A stretch of 64,000 nucleotides of DNA from Aliikangiella maris (GCF_040719265.1 NZ_JBFDAH010000009.1:124001-188000); one strand, 5' to 3'; shown: positions 54,037 through 62,968, counted from the stretch's first letter. Numbers and translations: made by a program. The notes: generated from the letters alone by a model not told the origin.

Positions 54037-55328
54037 ACTTTACCAGCTGGGGGCAATATCCAAATTTAAAAATTAAAGCTGTTACATATTCGTGGAAAAA
54101 TTTAGCAGAAATTTTCAATGTGAAAAAAACATTTATTCCGTATGGTAATGGTCGTAGCTATGGTGATAGTGCGCTTAATCATTTGGTTTTAAATATGCGT
54201 CCACACGACTATTTTAAAAGTTTTAATGAAGAAAGCGGTCTATTGCATGTTGAATCTGGTGTCTTACTATGCGAAATATTAGAGCATTTTGTTCCTAGAG
54301 GGTGGTTTTTAAAAGTTACTCCCGGTACTAAGTTGATTACAGTTGGTGGTGCAATTGCATCTGATGTGCATGGTAAAAATCATCATATAATGGGTTGCTT
54401 TAGTGAATGTGTGAAAGAGTTTGATATAGTGCTTGCTGGTGGCACTATTGTTACTTGCTCTAAAACGCAGCATGCCGAATTGTTTCACGCAACTTGCGGT
54501 GGAATGGGGTTAACCGGTGTAATTGTCAACGCGAAAATATATCTTAAAAAAATTAAATCGCAATTTATTAATCAAACAACAATTAAAAATAAAAACTTAA
54601 AAGAAACATTTGAATCGTTTGAAAAATACCGCTCTTCGTCTTATTCCGTTGCTTGGATTGATTGTTTTGCTAAAAAAGAAAATATTGGTCGTTCTCTATT
54701 GAAATTGGGCGAATTTGGATGTGATGATAAATTACAATATATTCCCAAAGAAAAAGTCTCAGTCCCTTTAAATTTTCCTAGCTTTATCTTAAATAAAATA
54801 AGTATGAGTTTGTTTAATTGGTTTTATTATAAAAAAACAAAAGGAAGAGTAAGTAATAAAGTTGTTGATATTGACTCATTTTTTTACCCACTAGATGCAA
54901 TAAAGTATTGGAATCGTATTTATGGAAAAAATGGATTTGTTCAATACCAATGTATTCTACCAAAAGAAAAAAGTTTTGATGGGTTAACTGAGATTTTGTC
55001 AAAAATATCAAATTCTAAAAGAGGTTCTTTTTTAGCTGTATTAAAACTTTATGGTAAAGCCAATGGTAATTATCTTTCATTTCCAATGGAAGGTTATAGT
55101 TTAGCTTTAGACTTTAAAATAGATAAAGGTATTTGGCACTTTCTTAATGAGTTGGATGAAATACTCAAAAAATATGAAGGTAGAGTTTATCTTGCTAAGG
55201 ATGCGAGAATAACAAAGGAAAATTTTGAACAGGGTTATCCTTTAGTCGATAAATTTAGAACATTTAGAAAAAAAAATCAGATGGATAAAGTTTTTCAGTC
55301 ATTGCAATCAGAACGATTAGGGATTTGA
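54033..55328 (+). CDS. dprE1: DprE1-like FAD oxidoreductase (polyprenyl-phosphoryl-ribose 2'-oxidase)
   Basis: A 431-residue FAD-dependent oxidase of the VAO/DprE1 type. The FAD-binding loop YGNGRSYGDSALN and GTKLITVGGAIASDVHGKNHHIMG closely follow mycobacterial DprE1, which oxidises decaprenyl-phosphoryl-ribose at C2 as the first half of epimerisation to arabinose. Other conserved points are CGGMGLTGVI and the late KDARITKENFEQGYP. It is coupled by ATGA to the GtrA gene and followed by the DprE2-like gene after 11 bases. Very AT-rich. The gene symbol is by homology. Confidence 0.9.
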   Translation: MNFTSWGQYPNLKIKAVTYSWKNLAEIFNVKKTFIPYGNGRSYGDSALNHLVLNMRPHDYFKSFNEESGLLHVESGVLLCEILEHFVPRGWFLKVTPGTKLITVGGAIASDVHGKNHHIMGCFSECVKEFDIVLAGGTIVTCSKTQHAELFHATCGGMGLTGVIVNAKIYLKKIKSQFINQTTIKNKNLKETFESFEKYRSSSYSVAWIDCFAKKENIGRSLLKLGEFGCDDKLQYIPKEKVSVPLNFPSFILNKISMSLFNWFYYKKTKGRVSNKVVDIDSFFYPLDAIKYWNRIYGKNGFVQYQCILPKEKSFDGLTEILSKISNSKRGSFLAVLKLYGKANGNYLSFPMEGYSLALDFKIDKGIWHFLNELDEILKKYEGRVYLAKDARITKENFEQGYPLVDKFRTFRKKNQMDKVFQSLQSERLGI

Positions 55329-55339
55329 AGGTATTTTAA

Positions 55340-56071
55340 ATGAGTTATGTATTAATTATTGGTGCCCGTAGTGATATTGCTAAAGCAATTGCTAGAGAGT
55401 ATGCAAAGCAAGGATATGATTTGTATTTGGCAGCTAGAAATGCAGATAATTTAAAAGGTTTTGCCAACGATATTAATGTAAGAACACAACAGAGTGTAAA
55501 ATTCATTGAGTTGGATATTTTAAAGTTTGATAGTCACTTTAACTTTTATAGCTCTTTAGTTGAAAAGCCTGTTGGTGTCATATGTGCGGTTGGATATTTG
55601 GGGGAACAGAATATTGCCATTAAAGATTTTAGTCAGTCATTAGAAATTATCAATACAAATTATACTGGTATAGTTAGCTTATTAAATATTATTGCGAATG
55701 ATTTTAAAGAAAGAGGTGATGGTTTTATAATAGGAATCAGTTCCGTCGCCGGAGATAGGGGGAGAAAAAGCAATTATATTTATGGTTCTGCCAAAGCTGC
55801 TTTTAGTACTTATCTTTCTGGACTTAGAAACGCATTATATGATTCTAATGTTCATGTTTTAACGGTTAAACCTGGTTTTGTCGATACACAAATGACAAAG
55901 AATATGGATTTACCAAAAAAGCTAACTGCACAACCTGAAGAAGTGGCAAAAGATATTTATAATGCACAACAAAAAAAGAAAAATATAATTTATATAAAGT
56001 GGTTTTGGAAATGGATAATGCTTGCAATAAAAATAATACCAGAGTGGAGATTTAAGGGGATGGATATATGA
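55340..56071 (+). CDS. dprE2: DprE2-like short-chain dehydrogenase (ketoreductase to arabinose)
   Basis: A 243-residue SDR. The N-terminus VLIIGARSDIAKAIAREYA has the atypical GARSDI nucleotide loop of DprE2, and the active site is SSVAG... with YIYGSAK (Tyr and Lys four apart). DprE2 reduces the 2-keto intermediate made by DprE1 to polyprenyl-phosphoryl-arabinose. The C-terminal hydrophobic stretch (WFWKWIMLAIKIIPEWRF) suggests membrane association. It overlaps the next gene by ATGA. Confidence 0.88.
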   Translation: MSYVLIIGARSDIAKAIAREYAKQGYDLYLAARNADNLKGFANDINVRTQQSVKFIELDILKFDSHFNFYSSLVEKPVGVICAVGYLGEQNIAIKDFSQSLEIINTNYTGIVSLLNIIANDFKERGDGFIIGISSVAGDRGRKSNYIYGSAKAAFSTYLSGLRNALYDSNVHVLTVKPGFVDTQMTKNMDLPKKLTAQPEEVAKDIYNAQQKKKNIIYIKWFWKWIMLAIKIIPEWRFKGMDI

Positions 56072-57252
56072 ATGAAGGAAATTTTAATGGGATATCTTAC
56101 CCTAATTTAGATAAAATAAAAAATATTTTATTTATAGCTGGAGTTTTGTTTTCTCTGATAACTTTAGTTTTTTTTAGGAAAAATTACTTTTGGGATCTTG
56201 AACTATACTCAACTGCAATTAGTGCATTTTTATCTGGTGTAACAGCTTATAGTGAGTTTAATGAGTTAAGGTTTGTATACTCTCCTTATGTTTTAGTTTT
56301 TTTTTCATTTTTTGGATCAAATCTCTCATTGTTTTTATTGCTTTTTTATGGTGGCGTATTGCTCTTCCTGCTTAATAATAAATTAACTAAAGAGCTATTT
56401 GTTTTTTCAATTATGTCAGCAGGAGCTTTTGTGAATGAATTTTTTATTCACTCTATTATGACAGGAAATTTAACCTTATTTTTACACTTTTTGATTATTG
56501 GTATTGCTTCTTGTCAAACTAAAAGAAGCTTGTTTTATTTTTTGATGGTTATATTAATAGCGTCTATAGTTAAACCCTACCTATTAGCCTATTTGATTTT
56601 AGGTTTTACTATTTGGACTGACAATAAAAAACAATACTTTTTCTTTTCGTTGTTGACTATAGTTGTTTTTACTATTGTTTTTCTTTCTCAAATGGTATTT
56701 ACCCCTGAATTATATGATGACTTTATTTTTTCATTACATGCTCAAGCTATTGGTGATTCAGAGCGTGCTGGACGCGATGTAGGATATGCGCCTTACTTCA
56801 TTTTTGGATATTTTTTCGATAAATATTATGCATTACTCTTTCATGTGATCTTCGTTATATCAATATCTATTCTTGCTTTGTATATATATCGGCTTATATC
56901 TAAGCATATTTATTGTGCTATAGATTTGCAAAAAATACTTTTTTTTATGGCTTTAATTGTAATAACATTATTGAATCCACGCATGAAAATTTATGATTTT
57001 TGGATCATTTCTTCGGCGGGATTAGGAATTGCATTCACTATAGGGAGATACTTTGATTTATTTACCTTTAAATCTTCTTTAGCCATTCTGTTTCTATTTG
57101 GCATGCTACTTATATTTTTGGAGTATATCTTACATATTTCTTATATAAGAGTCGTTCGAATATACTTACCTTTGATTTATACTTTTTTTCTTATTATGTG
57201 TTTTCTATATTGGAAAAAGCATCAAGCTGTAAAGTTTAATTTATTTAAATAA
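56068..57252 (+). CDS. GT-C fold membrane glycosyltransferase, first of two
   Basis: A 394-residue protein with about ten to twelve hydrophobic segments. A first periplasmic loop reads FWDLELYSTAISAFLSG..ELRFVYSPYVLVFFSF, like DUF2029/GT87-type GT-C transferases, with an acidic residue in the first loop for polyprenyl-phosphate-sugar use. The likely donor from context is polyprenyl-phosphoryl-D-arabinofuranose. The acceptor is unknown. Start overlaps the DprE2-like gene (ATGA), and the HAD phosphatase gene follows after 12 bases. Confidence 0.7.
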   Translation: MNEGNFNGISYPNLDKIKNILFIAGVLFSLITLVFFRKNYFWDLELYSTAISAFLSGVTAYSEFNELRFVYSPYVLVFFSFFGSNLSLFLLLFYGGVLLFLLNNKLTKELFVFSIMSAGAFVNEFFIHSIMTGNLTLFLHFLIIGIASCQTKRSLFYFLMVILIASIVKPYLLAYLILGFTIWTDNKKQYFFFSLLTIVVFTIVFLSQMVFTPELYDDFIFSLHAQAIGDSERAGRDVGYAPYFIFGYFFDKYYALLFHVIFVISISILALYIYRLISKHIYCAIDLQKILFFMALIVITLLNPRMKIYDFWIISSAGLGIAFTIGRYFDLFTFKSSLAILFLFGMLLIFLEYILHISYIRVVRIYLPLIYTFFLIMCFLYWKKHQAVKFNLFK

Positions 57253-57264
57253 AACTATATTGTA

Positions 57265-57852
57265 ATGAAAATTGCCCTTTTTGACTTCGATGGAACTATA
57301 ACTTCAAGAGATACCTTGTTTGACTTTATTAAGTTTTCAGTGGGTAATCGAAAATACTATTATGGCATAATGCTATTAACTCCTATATTTATTGCTTTTA
57401 AGCTGAAGATGATTTCTAACCATACTGCAAAAGAAAAACTGATTTCTTACTTTTTTGCAGGGTATGAGAGAAATAGATTTAAAAATATTTCAGATAACTA
57501 TTCTAAAAATAGAATTGAAAATATTGTTAAAAAGAAGGCAATTGAAACTATTGTCTGGCATCAACAGCAAGGTCATAAAGTGGTTGTCGTAACAGCATCT
57601 ATAGAGTGTTGGTTGAAACAGTGGTGCAAAAAAAATAATATTGATTTAATTGGTACAAAATTAGAAGTTAAGAATAATAAAATAACCGGAAGATTTAAAA
57701 CTAGGAATTGCCATGGAATTGAAAAAGTTAATCGTATTAGAGAAAAGTATAATCTTTCTATGTTCGATGAGATTTATGCTTATGGCGATAGTCGAGGAGA
57801 TAAAGAAATGCTTGAATTAGCTAACAACGCTTACTTTAAGCCTTTTCAATAA
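57265..57852 (+). CDS. HAD-IB family phosphatase
   Basis: A 195-residue HAD phosphatase of SerB type: DxD loop DFDGT (residues 7-11), VVVVTAS motif II, conserved Lys (GTKLEV) and DSRGDKEML with the metal-binding Asp. In other bacteria a HAD phosphatase is paired with or fused to the UbiA phosphoribosyltransferase, where it would remove the 5-phosphate of polyprenyl-phosphoryl-ribose-5-phosphate. That role is the most natural here (inference). It is the last gene before the IS element. Confidence 0.82.
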   Translation: MKIALFDFDGTITSRDTLFDFIKFSVGNRKYYYGIMLLTPIFIAFKLKMISNHTAKEKLISYFFAGYERNRFKNISDNYSKNRIENIVKKKAIETIVWHQQQGHKVVVVTASIECWLKQWCKKNNIDLIGTKLEVKNNKITGRFKTRNCHGIEKVNRIREKYNLSMFDEIYAYGDSRGDKEMLELANNAYFKPFQ

Positions 57853-58048
57853 TCTGATTTTTATCATCTTATAATTTCAGGCCACTTGAGTTAATGCTTA
57901 AGCAATATGAGACTTAAATTTAACTTGTGTTAAAATTGTAAAAATAATTTTGAAAAAAAATGCTTTTTTTTGTATTAGGAGATATGATCTTGCCCTTATT
58001 TGACAGACACCTTATTTAATTGGATAAAATATCCGAATAGGTGTTTAT

Positions 58049-58348
58049 ATGTCAAAGAAACAAAGAAGAAATTTTACTAAAGAATTCAAAATAGAAGCGG
58101 TGAAGCTTGCCAATAGTTCTGATAAAACAATGGAGCAAATAGCAAGAGAGCTAGATATTGCCTCAACCATGCTTTATAACTGGCGTAAAAAGTATGCTGA
58201 GCCATTATCCGACACAGTGGAAAAAGACAGTTCGCTAACACCAGAGCAAATCAAGATTAAGCAACTAGAACTGGAAAATGCTCGTTTGCGAGAAGAACGG
58301 AACATATTAAAAAAGCCGACAGCATTCTTTGCTAACGAGCCGAAGTGA
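58049..58348 (+). CDS. IS3-family transposase OrfA
   Basis: A 99-residue helix-turn-helix protein (RNFTKEFKIEAVKLANSSDKTMEQIARELDIASTMLYNWRKKY) with the C-terminal coiled segment RLREERNILKKPTAFFAN, typical of IS3 OrfA. It would normally shift into OrfB near its end. It seems intact, but the partner OrfB is damaged. Confidence 0.93.
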   Translation: MSKKQRRNFTKEFKIEAVKLANSSDKTMEQIARELDIASTMLYNWRKKYAEPLSDTVEKDSSLTPEQIKIKQLELENARLREERNILKKPTAFFANEPK

Positions 58349-59082
58349 AGTATGCGTTTATTGAAAAACAACGACTCTTTCATTCGGTTAGCCGATTGTG
58401 TCAGATGCTAAGCGTGTCTCGCCACGTATTCATGCACAACTCAAAAGGGAGGGTATCTCTTTGAGTCGTAAACGAGTTGCTCGCATCATGCGAGAGTTAG
58501 GGTTAAGAGCTAAAAGTAAACGGCGCTTTAAAGCCACCACGAACAGTCGGCATAACAAGCCTGTTGCTCCCAATTTATTAGCACGTCAGTTTTCACCTAT
58601 TCGAGCTGATATTGCTTGGGTAGCCGATATTACTTATATATGGACCGATGAAGGATGGCTTTATCTAGCAACGGTGATTGATTTGCACTCACGAAAAATC
58701 ATAGGTTGGTCGATGTCTGAACGCATGCAAACAAAGCTTGTTCTTGATGCACTGAAAATGGCGATTAAAGCTCGTCAACCACAGCCGAACTTAATTCATC
58801 ATTCGGATAGAGGTATGCAATATGCCAGTGAAGACTATCAGTCGGTTCTTACGGAAAATGGTATTCGATGCTCGATGAGTGCTAAAGGTGACTGTTATGA
58901 TAATGCGGTAATGGAAAGTTTTTATCACGCATTAAAATGAGTTGGTGTACCATGAGCGTTATCGAACTCGAGAAAAAGCTAAGCAGAGCATTTTTGATTA
59001 CATCGAAGTGTTCTATAATCGGCAACGACTTCACTCAACACTAGGCTATCGATCGCCTGCAGAGTTTGAAGCCGTTGCTTAA
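58345..59082 (+). pseudogene. IS3-family transposase OrfB, broken
   Basis: The OrfB remnant. The N-terminal piece VKYAFIEKQRLFHSVSRLCQ starts at 58345 but jumps out of frame near 58405, where the family has about 35 more residues before SPRIHAQLKREGISLSRKR; an internal deletion is the simplest explanation. The catalytic region is present (DITYIW, HSDRG, with the DDE Glu in NAVMESF), but a second frameshift at 58940 separates it from the C-terminal ELVYHERYRTREKAKQ..YNRQRLHSTLGYRSP, ending at 59082. It is very unlikely to yield an active enzyme. Confidence 0.88.
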
Positions 59083-59183
59083 CAAAGTGTCCGTGAAAAT
59101 GGATCAAGATCAATAACCGCTGCATAATATTAAGTAGTGGAGTATATCCTATATAGGTAATATTAGGAGTTTTTAAAAATATT

Positions 59184-60749
59184 ATGAATGGAAAAATAAA
59201 CTACCCACTATTAGTTAGTATAGTTTTTTTATTATGTTTGATGTTAACAATAATTATTAATATTTTGGTTTTAAATGATGGCTTATTTGTCTTTACGTTA
59301 GATGACCCCTATATACATATGGCATTAGCAGAAAATATTAAGCTCGGACATTATGGTATTAATGTCAATGAATTTTCTGCTCCTTCTTCAAGTATTTTAT
59401 GGCCATTTATTATTACACCTTTATCATCGACTCCCTATGGGGTGCTTGTTATAAATCTTTGCTCTACGCTATTTAGTGTTTATATTTTTTCGAAAATTCT
59501 AAATTTAACCGTCTATATTAAATATGATTATATTCGAAGCATTTTTTTTTCAATAATTATTATTTCTTTCATACTTGCAACTAATATGGTGGGTTTGGTA
59601 TTTACAGGTATGGAGCATTCTCTACAACTTTTAATAGTTCTTTTGATTATTTATGGTTTATTGATTGAAATTGAAAAAAATGAAGTCAAGTTTTGGTGGT
59701 TAGCTGCAATAGTTGTTGCACCACTAATACGCTATGAATGTATGGCAATTTCTCTAGCAGCCATTATTTATCTCGTAATGTGTAGGCGATTTAATATAGC
59801 GAATATTACTTTACTTCTTACAGTTTTATTTATAGGAAGCTTTTCTGTTTTTCTCATATCTTTGGGATTAGATGCTTTTCCAAGCTCAGTAGTGGCAAAG
59901 TCACCCATAGTACAAAGTGGAGGAGCATGGACTCATATTTTTTCTAATCTAGAAGCATCAATAAATAATCGCCAAGGTACGATTTTGTTTATTGGAGCTT
60001 TAAGTATTCTATCATATTTATGTTGGTTTAAAGATATTAAGAAAAAGAAATTAGCGCTAGTAGCATTAATTGCTGTTCTTCTGCATTTTATTGCAGGGCG
60101 TTACGGTTGGTACAATCGGTATGAAATATACATTTTAGCATTTGAAATTACAGTCAACATTTATCTGTTTTTACCTTTAATAGCTAAAGAGATATCAAAG
60201 TTAAATAGATTAGATTTAACTTTATTTAAGGTATTGATTTTTGTCGGCGGTATATTTATGGCAGTAGGTGCGCCATACATCTATGGACTATCTACTATTC
60301 ATATAGCTTCAAATAATATTTATGAACAACAATATCAAATGCATAGATTTGCGGTAGATTTTTATAATAAACCAATCGCTGTAAATGATCTAGGATATGT
60401 ATCCTACAATAATAATAACTATGTCTTAGACTTATGGGGCTTAGGGTCGCTCAAAGCATTGAATTCTCGATTGAATCCAGATTACTTAAATTGGAAGCAA
60501 GATCTAATTAATACTGCAAATGTTAATTTAGTCATGATCTATGATGAATGGTTTAATGATATCCCTTCAGAATGGATTAAAATAGGAGAGCTGCACTTAG
60601 GTAAGAAAAAAATTACTCCAGCTTACAGTGAAGTTTCTTTTTATGTGACTAACCAAGAATCATACCAAGGGATATTAGAGAAAATAGTTCTTTTTACTAA
60701 AACTTTACCTAATGAGGTATATTTTCAATTCTCAGAAATGAGTAACTAA
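59184..60749 (+). CDS. GT-C glycosyltransferase, TfpW/AftB-like candidate arabinofuranosyltransferase
   Basis: A 521-residue polytopic protein: about ten hydrophobic segments (residues 1-360), then a C-terminal soluble domain of about 130 residues. The first extracytoplasmic loop TLDDPYIHMALAENIKLGHYG..EFSAPSSSILWPF carries the DD motif of GT-C enzymes that use polyprenyl-phosphate sugars, and the later VNDLGYVSY..DLWGLG is a typical C-terminal block. Context with DprE1/DprE2 makes a D-arabinofuranosyltransferase, like AftB or the pilin transferase TfpW of Pseudomonas, the best guess. It is separated from the rest of the cluster by the IS element and has its own terminator. Confidence 0.65.
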   Translation: MNGKINYPLLVSIVFLLCLMLTIIINILVLNDGLFVFTLDDPYIHMALAENIKLGHYGINVNEFSAPSSSILWPFIITPLSSTPYGVLVINLCSTLFSVYIFSKILNLTVYIKYDYIRSIFFSIIIISFILATNMVGLVFTGMEHSLQLLIVLLIIYGLLIEIEKNEVKFWWLAAIVVAPLIRYECMAISLAAIIYLVMCRRFNIANITLLLTVLFIGSFSVFLISLGLDAFPSSVVAKSPIVQSGGAWTHIFSNLEASINNRQGTILFIGALSILSYLCWFKDIKKKKLALVALIAVLLHFIAGRYGWYNRYEIYILAFEITVNIYLFLPLIAKEISKLNRLDLTLFKVLIFVGGIFMAVGAPYIYGLSTIHIASNNIYEQQYQMHRFAVDFYNKPIAVNDLGYVSYNNNNYVLDLWGLGSLKALNSRLNPDYLNWKQDLINTANVNLVMIYDEWFNDIPSEWIKIGELHLGKKKITPAYSEVSFYVTNQESYQGILEKIVLFTKTLPNEVYFQFSEMSN

Positions 60750-60810
60750 TTTTATATGCTTTCTTTTAATAGAACTTCACAGCTTTAGTTAGACGCTTAC
60801 GATTAAATAT

Positions 60811-60836
60811 ATGACATCGAGAAGATGTCATTTTTT
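60811..60836 (+). terminator. Intrinsic terminator after the second GT-C gene
   Basis: ATGACATC, GAGAA loop, GATGTCAT, then six T. The T-run merges with the start of the right 56-bp repeat. Confidence 0.8.
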
Positions 60837-60885
60837 CAAATTAAAGCTAAAAGAAAAGGCGTTCATTGAACGCCTTTTGAATGTT
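60830..60885. repeat. 56-bp direct repeat, right copy (island boundary)
   Basis: Identical to 52289-52344. It contains the terminator used by groEL on the minus strand. Residual codons of the lipoprotein gene end (..TTTTTTCAAATTAA) are visible in this copy, although that gene is 8.5 kb away. Confidence 0.95.
60854..60878 (-). terminator. Intrinsic terminator after groEL (inside right repeat)
   Basis: A perfect 11-bp stem with 3-nt loop and flanking A/T runs, 25 bases after the groEL stop, usable on both strands. Confidence 0.85.
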
Positions 60886-60903
60886 TTTTGTGGAGAATGA
60901 TAT

Positions 60904-62550
60904 TTACATCATTCCAGGCATTCCGCCCATACCACCCATTCCGCCCATGCCACCCATATCTGGCGCAGAGTCTTCTTTTGGTAACTCAGCTACCATGGCT
61001 TCAGTTGTAATCATTAAACCTGAAACTGATGCAGCGTGCTGTAATGCACTGCGTGTTACTTTAGTTGGATCAAGGATACCCATTTCCAGCATATCTCCGT
61101 ATTCGCCGTTTGCTGCATTGTAACCATAGTTACCTTCACCATTTGCAACATTGTTTAAAACAACAGAAGCTTCTTCACCTGCATTGTTAACAATTTGACG
61201 TAATGGAGCATTGATAGCTCTTAATAAAATATGGATACCAGCCGTTTGGTCATCATTGGCGCCAGTTAAAGAGCCAACTTTAGCTGCTGCACGAACTAGC
61301 GCAACACCACCACCAGGTACAACACCTTCTTCAACCGCTGCACGAGTTGCGTGTAATGCATCTTCTACGCGGGCTTTTTTCTCTTTCATTTCAACTTCGG
61401 TCGCAGCGCCAACTTTGATAACGGCAACACCGCCAGCTAGTTTAGCAACACGCTCTTGTAGCTTTTCACGGTCATAATCTGAAGAAGTTTCTTCGATTTG
61501 ACGACGAATTTGCTCAACACGGCTTTCAATGTTACCAGCTGCGCCAGCACCATCGATAATGGTTGTATTTTCTTTAGTAATAGAAATTTTCTTGGCTGTA
61601 CCTAGGCTTTCGATAGTTGCACCTTCCAAGCTTAGACCCACTTCTTCTGAAATGACAGTTGCGCCAGTTAAGATTGCGATATCTTCTAACATGGCTTTAC
61701 GACGATCGCCGAATCCAGGTGCTTTAACAGCTGCAACTTTTACGATACCGCGCATATTGTTAACAACCAGAGTTGCTAATGCTTCGCCTTCAACGTCTTC
61801 AGCAATAATTAATAGTGGCTTGCTGGCTTTTGCAACTGCTTCGAGTACTGGAAGCAAGTCACGGATGTTTGAAATTTTCTTGTCAACAACCAGAATATAA
61901 GGTGATTCTAGTTCAACTGACATACTTTCTTGGTTGTTAATGAAATAAGGTGATAAATAACCACGGTCAAACTGCATGCCTTCAACAACGTCGAGTTCGT
62001 TTTCTAAGCCTGAACCTTCTTCAACAGTAATAACGCCTTCTTTACCCACTTTTTCCATAGCTGTTGCGATAATTTCGCCAACATCTGCATCAGAGTTGGC
62101 AGAAATTGTACCAACTTGCGCAATCGCTTTGCTGTCTTCACAAGGAACTGATAATGCTTTCAGCTCACTAACGATTACTTTAACTGCTTGGTCAATACCA
62201 CGTTTCAGATCCATTGGGTTCATGCCAGCAGCAACTGATTTTAAGCCTTCATTTAAAATAGCTTGTGAAAGTACAGTAGCAGTTGTTGTTCCGTCTCCTG
62301 CAACATCAGAAGTTTGCGAAGCAACTTCTTTTACCATTTGAGCACCCATGTTTTCGAATTTATTCTCTAATTCGATTTCTTTAGCAACAGAAACACCGTC
62401 TTTAGTTACGGTTGGTGCACCAAACGATTTTTCTAAAACAACGTTACGGCCTTTAGGACCAAGAGTTACTTTTACTGCATTTGCTAAAATGTTAACACCA
62501 GTAACCATTTGTGAGCGAGCGTCATCACCAAATCTTACATCTTTAGCCAT
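60904..62550 (-). CDS. groEL: Chaperonin GroEL
   Basis: A 548-residue 60-kDa chaperonin subunit. Typical blocks: MAKDVRFGDDARSQMVTGVN, LGPKGRNVVLEKSFGAP, DGTTTATVLSQAI (ATP site), and the C-terminal Gly-Met repeat GGMGGMGGMGGMPGMM. It forms the double ring that folds proteins with GroES. It follows groES by 45 bases. Expression is likely set by the sigma32-like promoter and CIRCE in front of groES. Confidence 0.99.
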   Translation of the reverse strand: MAKDVRFGDDARSQMVTGVNILANAVKVTLGPKGRNVVLEKSFGAPTVTKDGVSVAKEIELENKFENMGAQMVKEVASQTSDVAGDGTTTATVLSQAILNEGLKSVAAGMNPMDLKRGIDQAVKVIVSELKALSVPCEDSKAIAQVGTISANSDADVGEIIATAMEKVGKEGVITVEEGSGLENELDVVEGMQFDRGYLSPYFINNQESMSVELESPYILVVDKKISNIRDLLPVLEAVAKASKPLLIIAEDVEGEALATLVVNNMRGIVKVAAVKAPGFGDRRKAMLEDIAILTGATVISEEVGLSLEGATIESLGTAKKISITKENTTIIDGAGAAGNIESRVEQIRRQIEETSSDYDREKLQERVAKLAGGVAVIKVGAATEVEMKEKKARVEDALHATRAAVEEGVVPGGGVALVRAAAKVGSLTGANDDQTAGIHILLRAINAPLRQIVNNAGEEASVVLNNVANGEGNYGYNAANGEYGDMLEMGILDPTKVTRSALQHAASVSGLMITTEAMVAELPKEDSAPDMGGMGGMGGMGGMPGMM

Positions 62551-62595
62551 TATTTGTATCCTCTATCAAAATTAAGTTCTATTGTAAGTGGTTAC

Positions 62596-62883
62596 TTACT
62601 CTATGATTCCCATGATGTCGTCTTCGCGCATCACTAATAATTCTTCACCGTCAACTTTCACTTCGTTGCCAGCATATTTACCAAATAAAACTTTATCGCC
62701 AACCTTGACATCAAGAGAGCGAGTTTCACCATTGTCTAAGTGTTTACCATTACCAACCGCCAGAATTTCACCACGGCTTGGTTTTTCCTTCGCATTATCA
62801 GGAATAACGATACCGCCAGCTGTTGTTGTTTCATCTTCCAGGCGTTTTACTAAAACGCGATCATGTAAAGGACGTATGCTCAT
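62596..62883 (-). CDS. groES: Co-chaperonin GroES
   Basis: A 95-residue co-chaperonin: MSIRPLHDRVLVKRLEDETTTAGGIVIPDNAKEKPSRGEI carries the mobile loop (ETTTAGGIVIPD) that docks on GroEL, and VGDKVLFGKYAGNEVKVDGEELLVMREDDI is the C-terminal half. AGGAGA lies before the ATG. First gene of the groESL operon. Confidence 0.99.
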   Translation of the reverse strand: MSIRPLHDRVLVKRLEDETTTAGGIVIPDNAKEKPSRGEILAVGNGKHLDNGETRSLDVKVGDKVLFGKYAGNEVKVDGEELLVMREDDIMGIIE

Positions 62884-62936
62884 TGATTGTTCTCCTAAAT
62901 GAATGAATCAATATTAATTGTAAATTTATTCGCCGG

Positions 62937-62968
62937 ACTATATGGGGGCGAATTTTTAGCACTCAACC
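62937..62968 (-). promoter_or_regulatory. Overlapping sigma32-like and sigma70-like promoters of groESL
   Basis: On the minus strand, the -10 box CCCCCATATA (62939-62948) and a GTTGAG-like -35 13 bp upstream fit a sigma32 promoter. The boxes TTGAGT (62961-62966) and TATAGT (62937-62942), 18 bp apart, fit sigma70. The -35 boxes fall inside the CIRCE. Confidence 0.65.

Larger units (their letters stand above)
57985..59112 (+). mobile_element. IS3-family insertion sequence, decayed
   Basis: A 1128-bp element bounded by imperfect inverted repeats (57985-58010 and 59087-59112, both beginning TGATCTTG when read inward; 19 of 26 match) and by a 3-bp direct repeat ATA on both sides (57982-57984 and 59113-59115), as expected for IS3-family insertion. 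It encodes orfA and a damaged orfB. It lies between the HAD phosphatase and the second GT-C gene, and before insertion that gap would have been about 200 bases. Transposase damage suggests it can no longer move by itself. Confidence 0.9.

Noticed and set aside
60881..62902. Several plus-strand frames across groEL and groES
   Set aside because: They are antisense shadows of two well-identified chaperonin genes.
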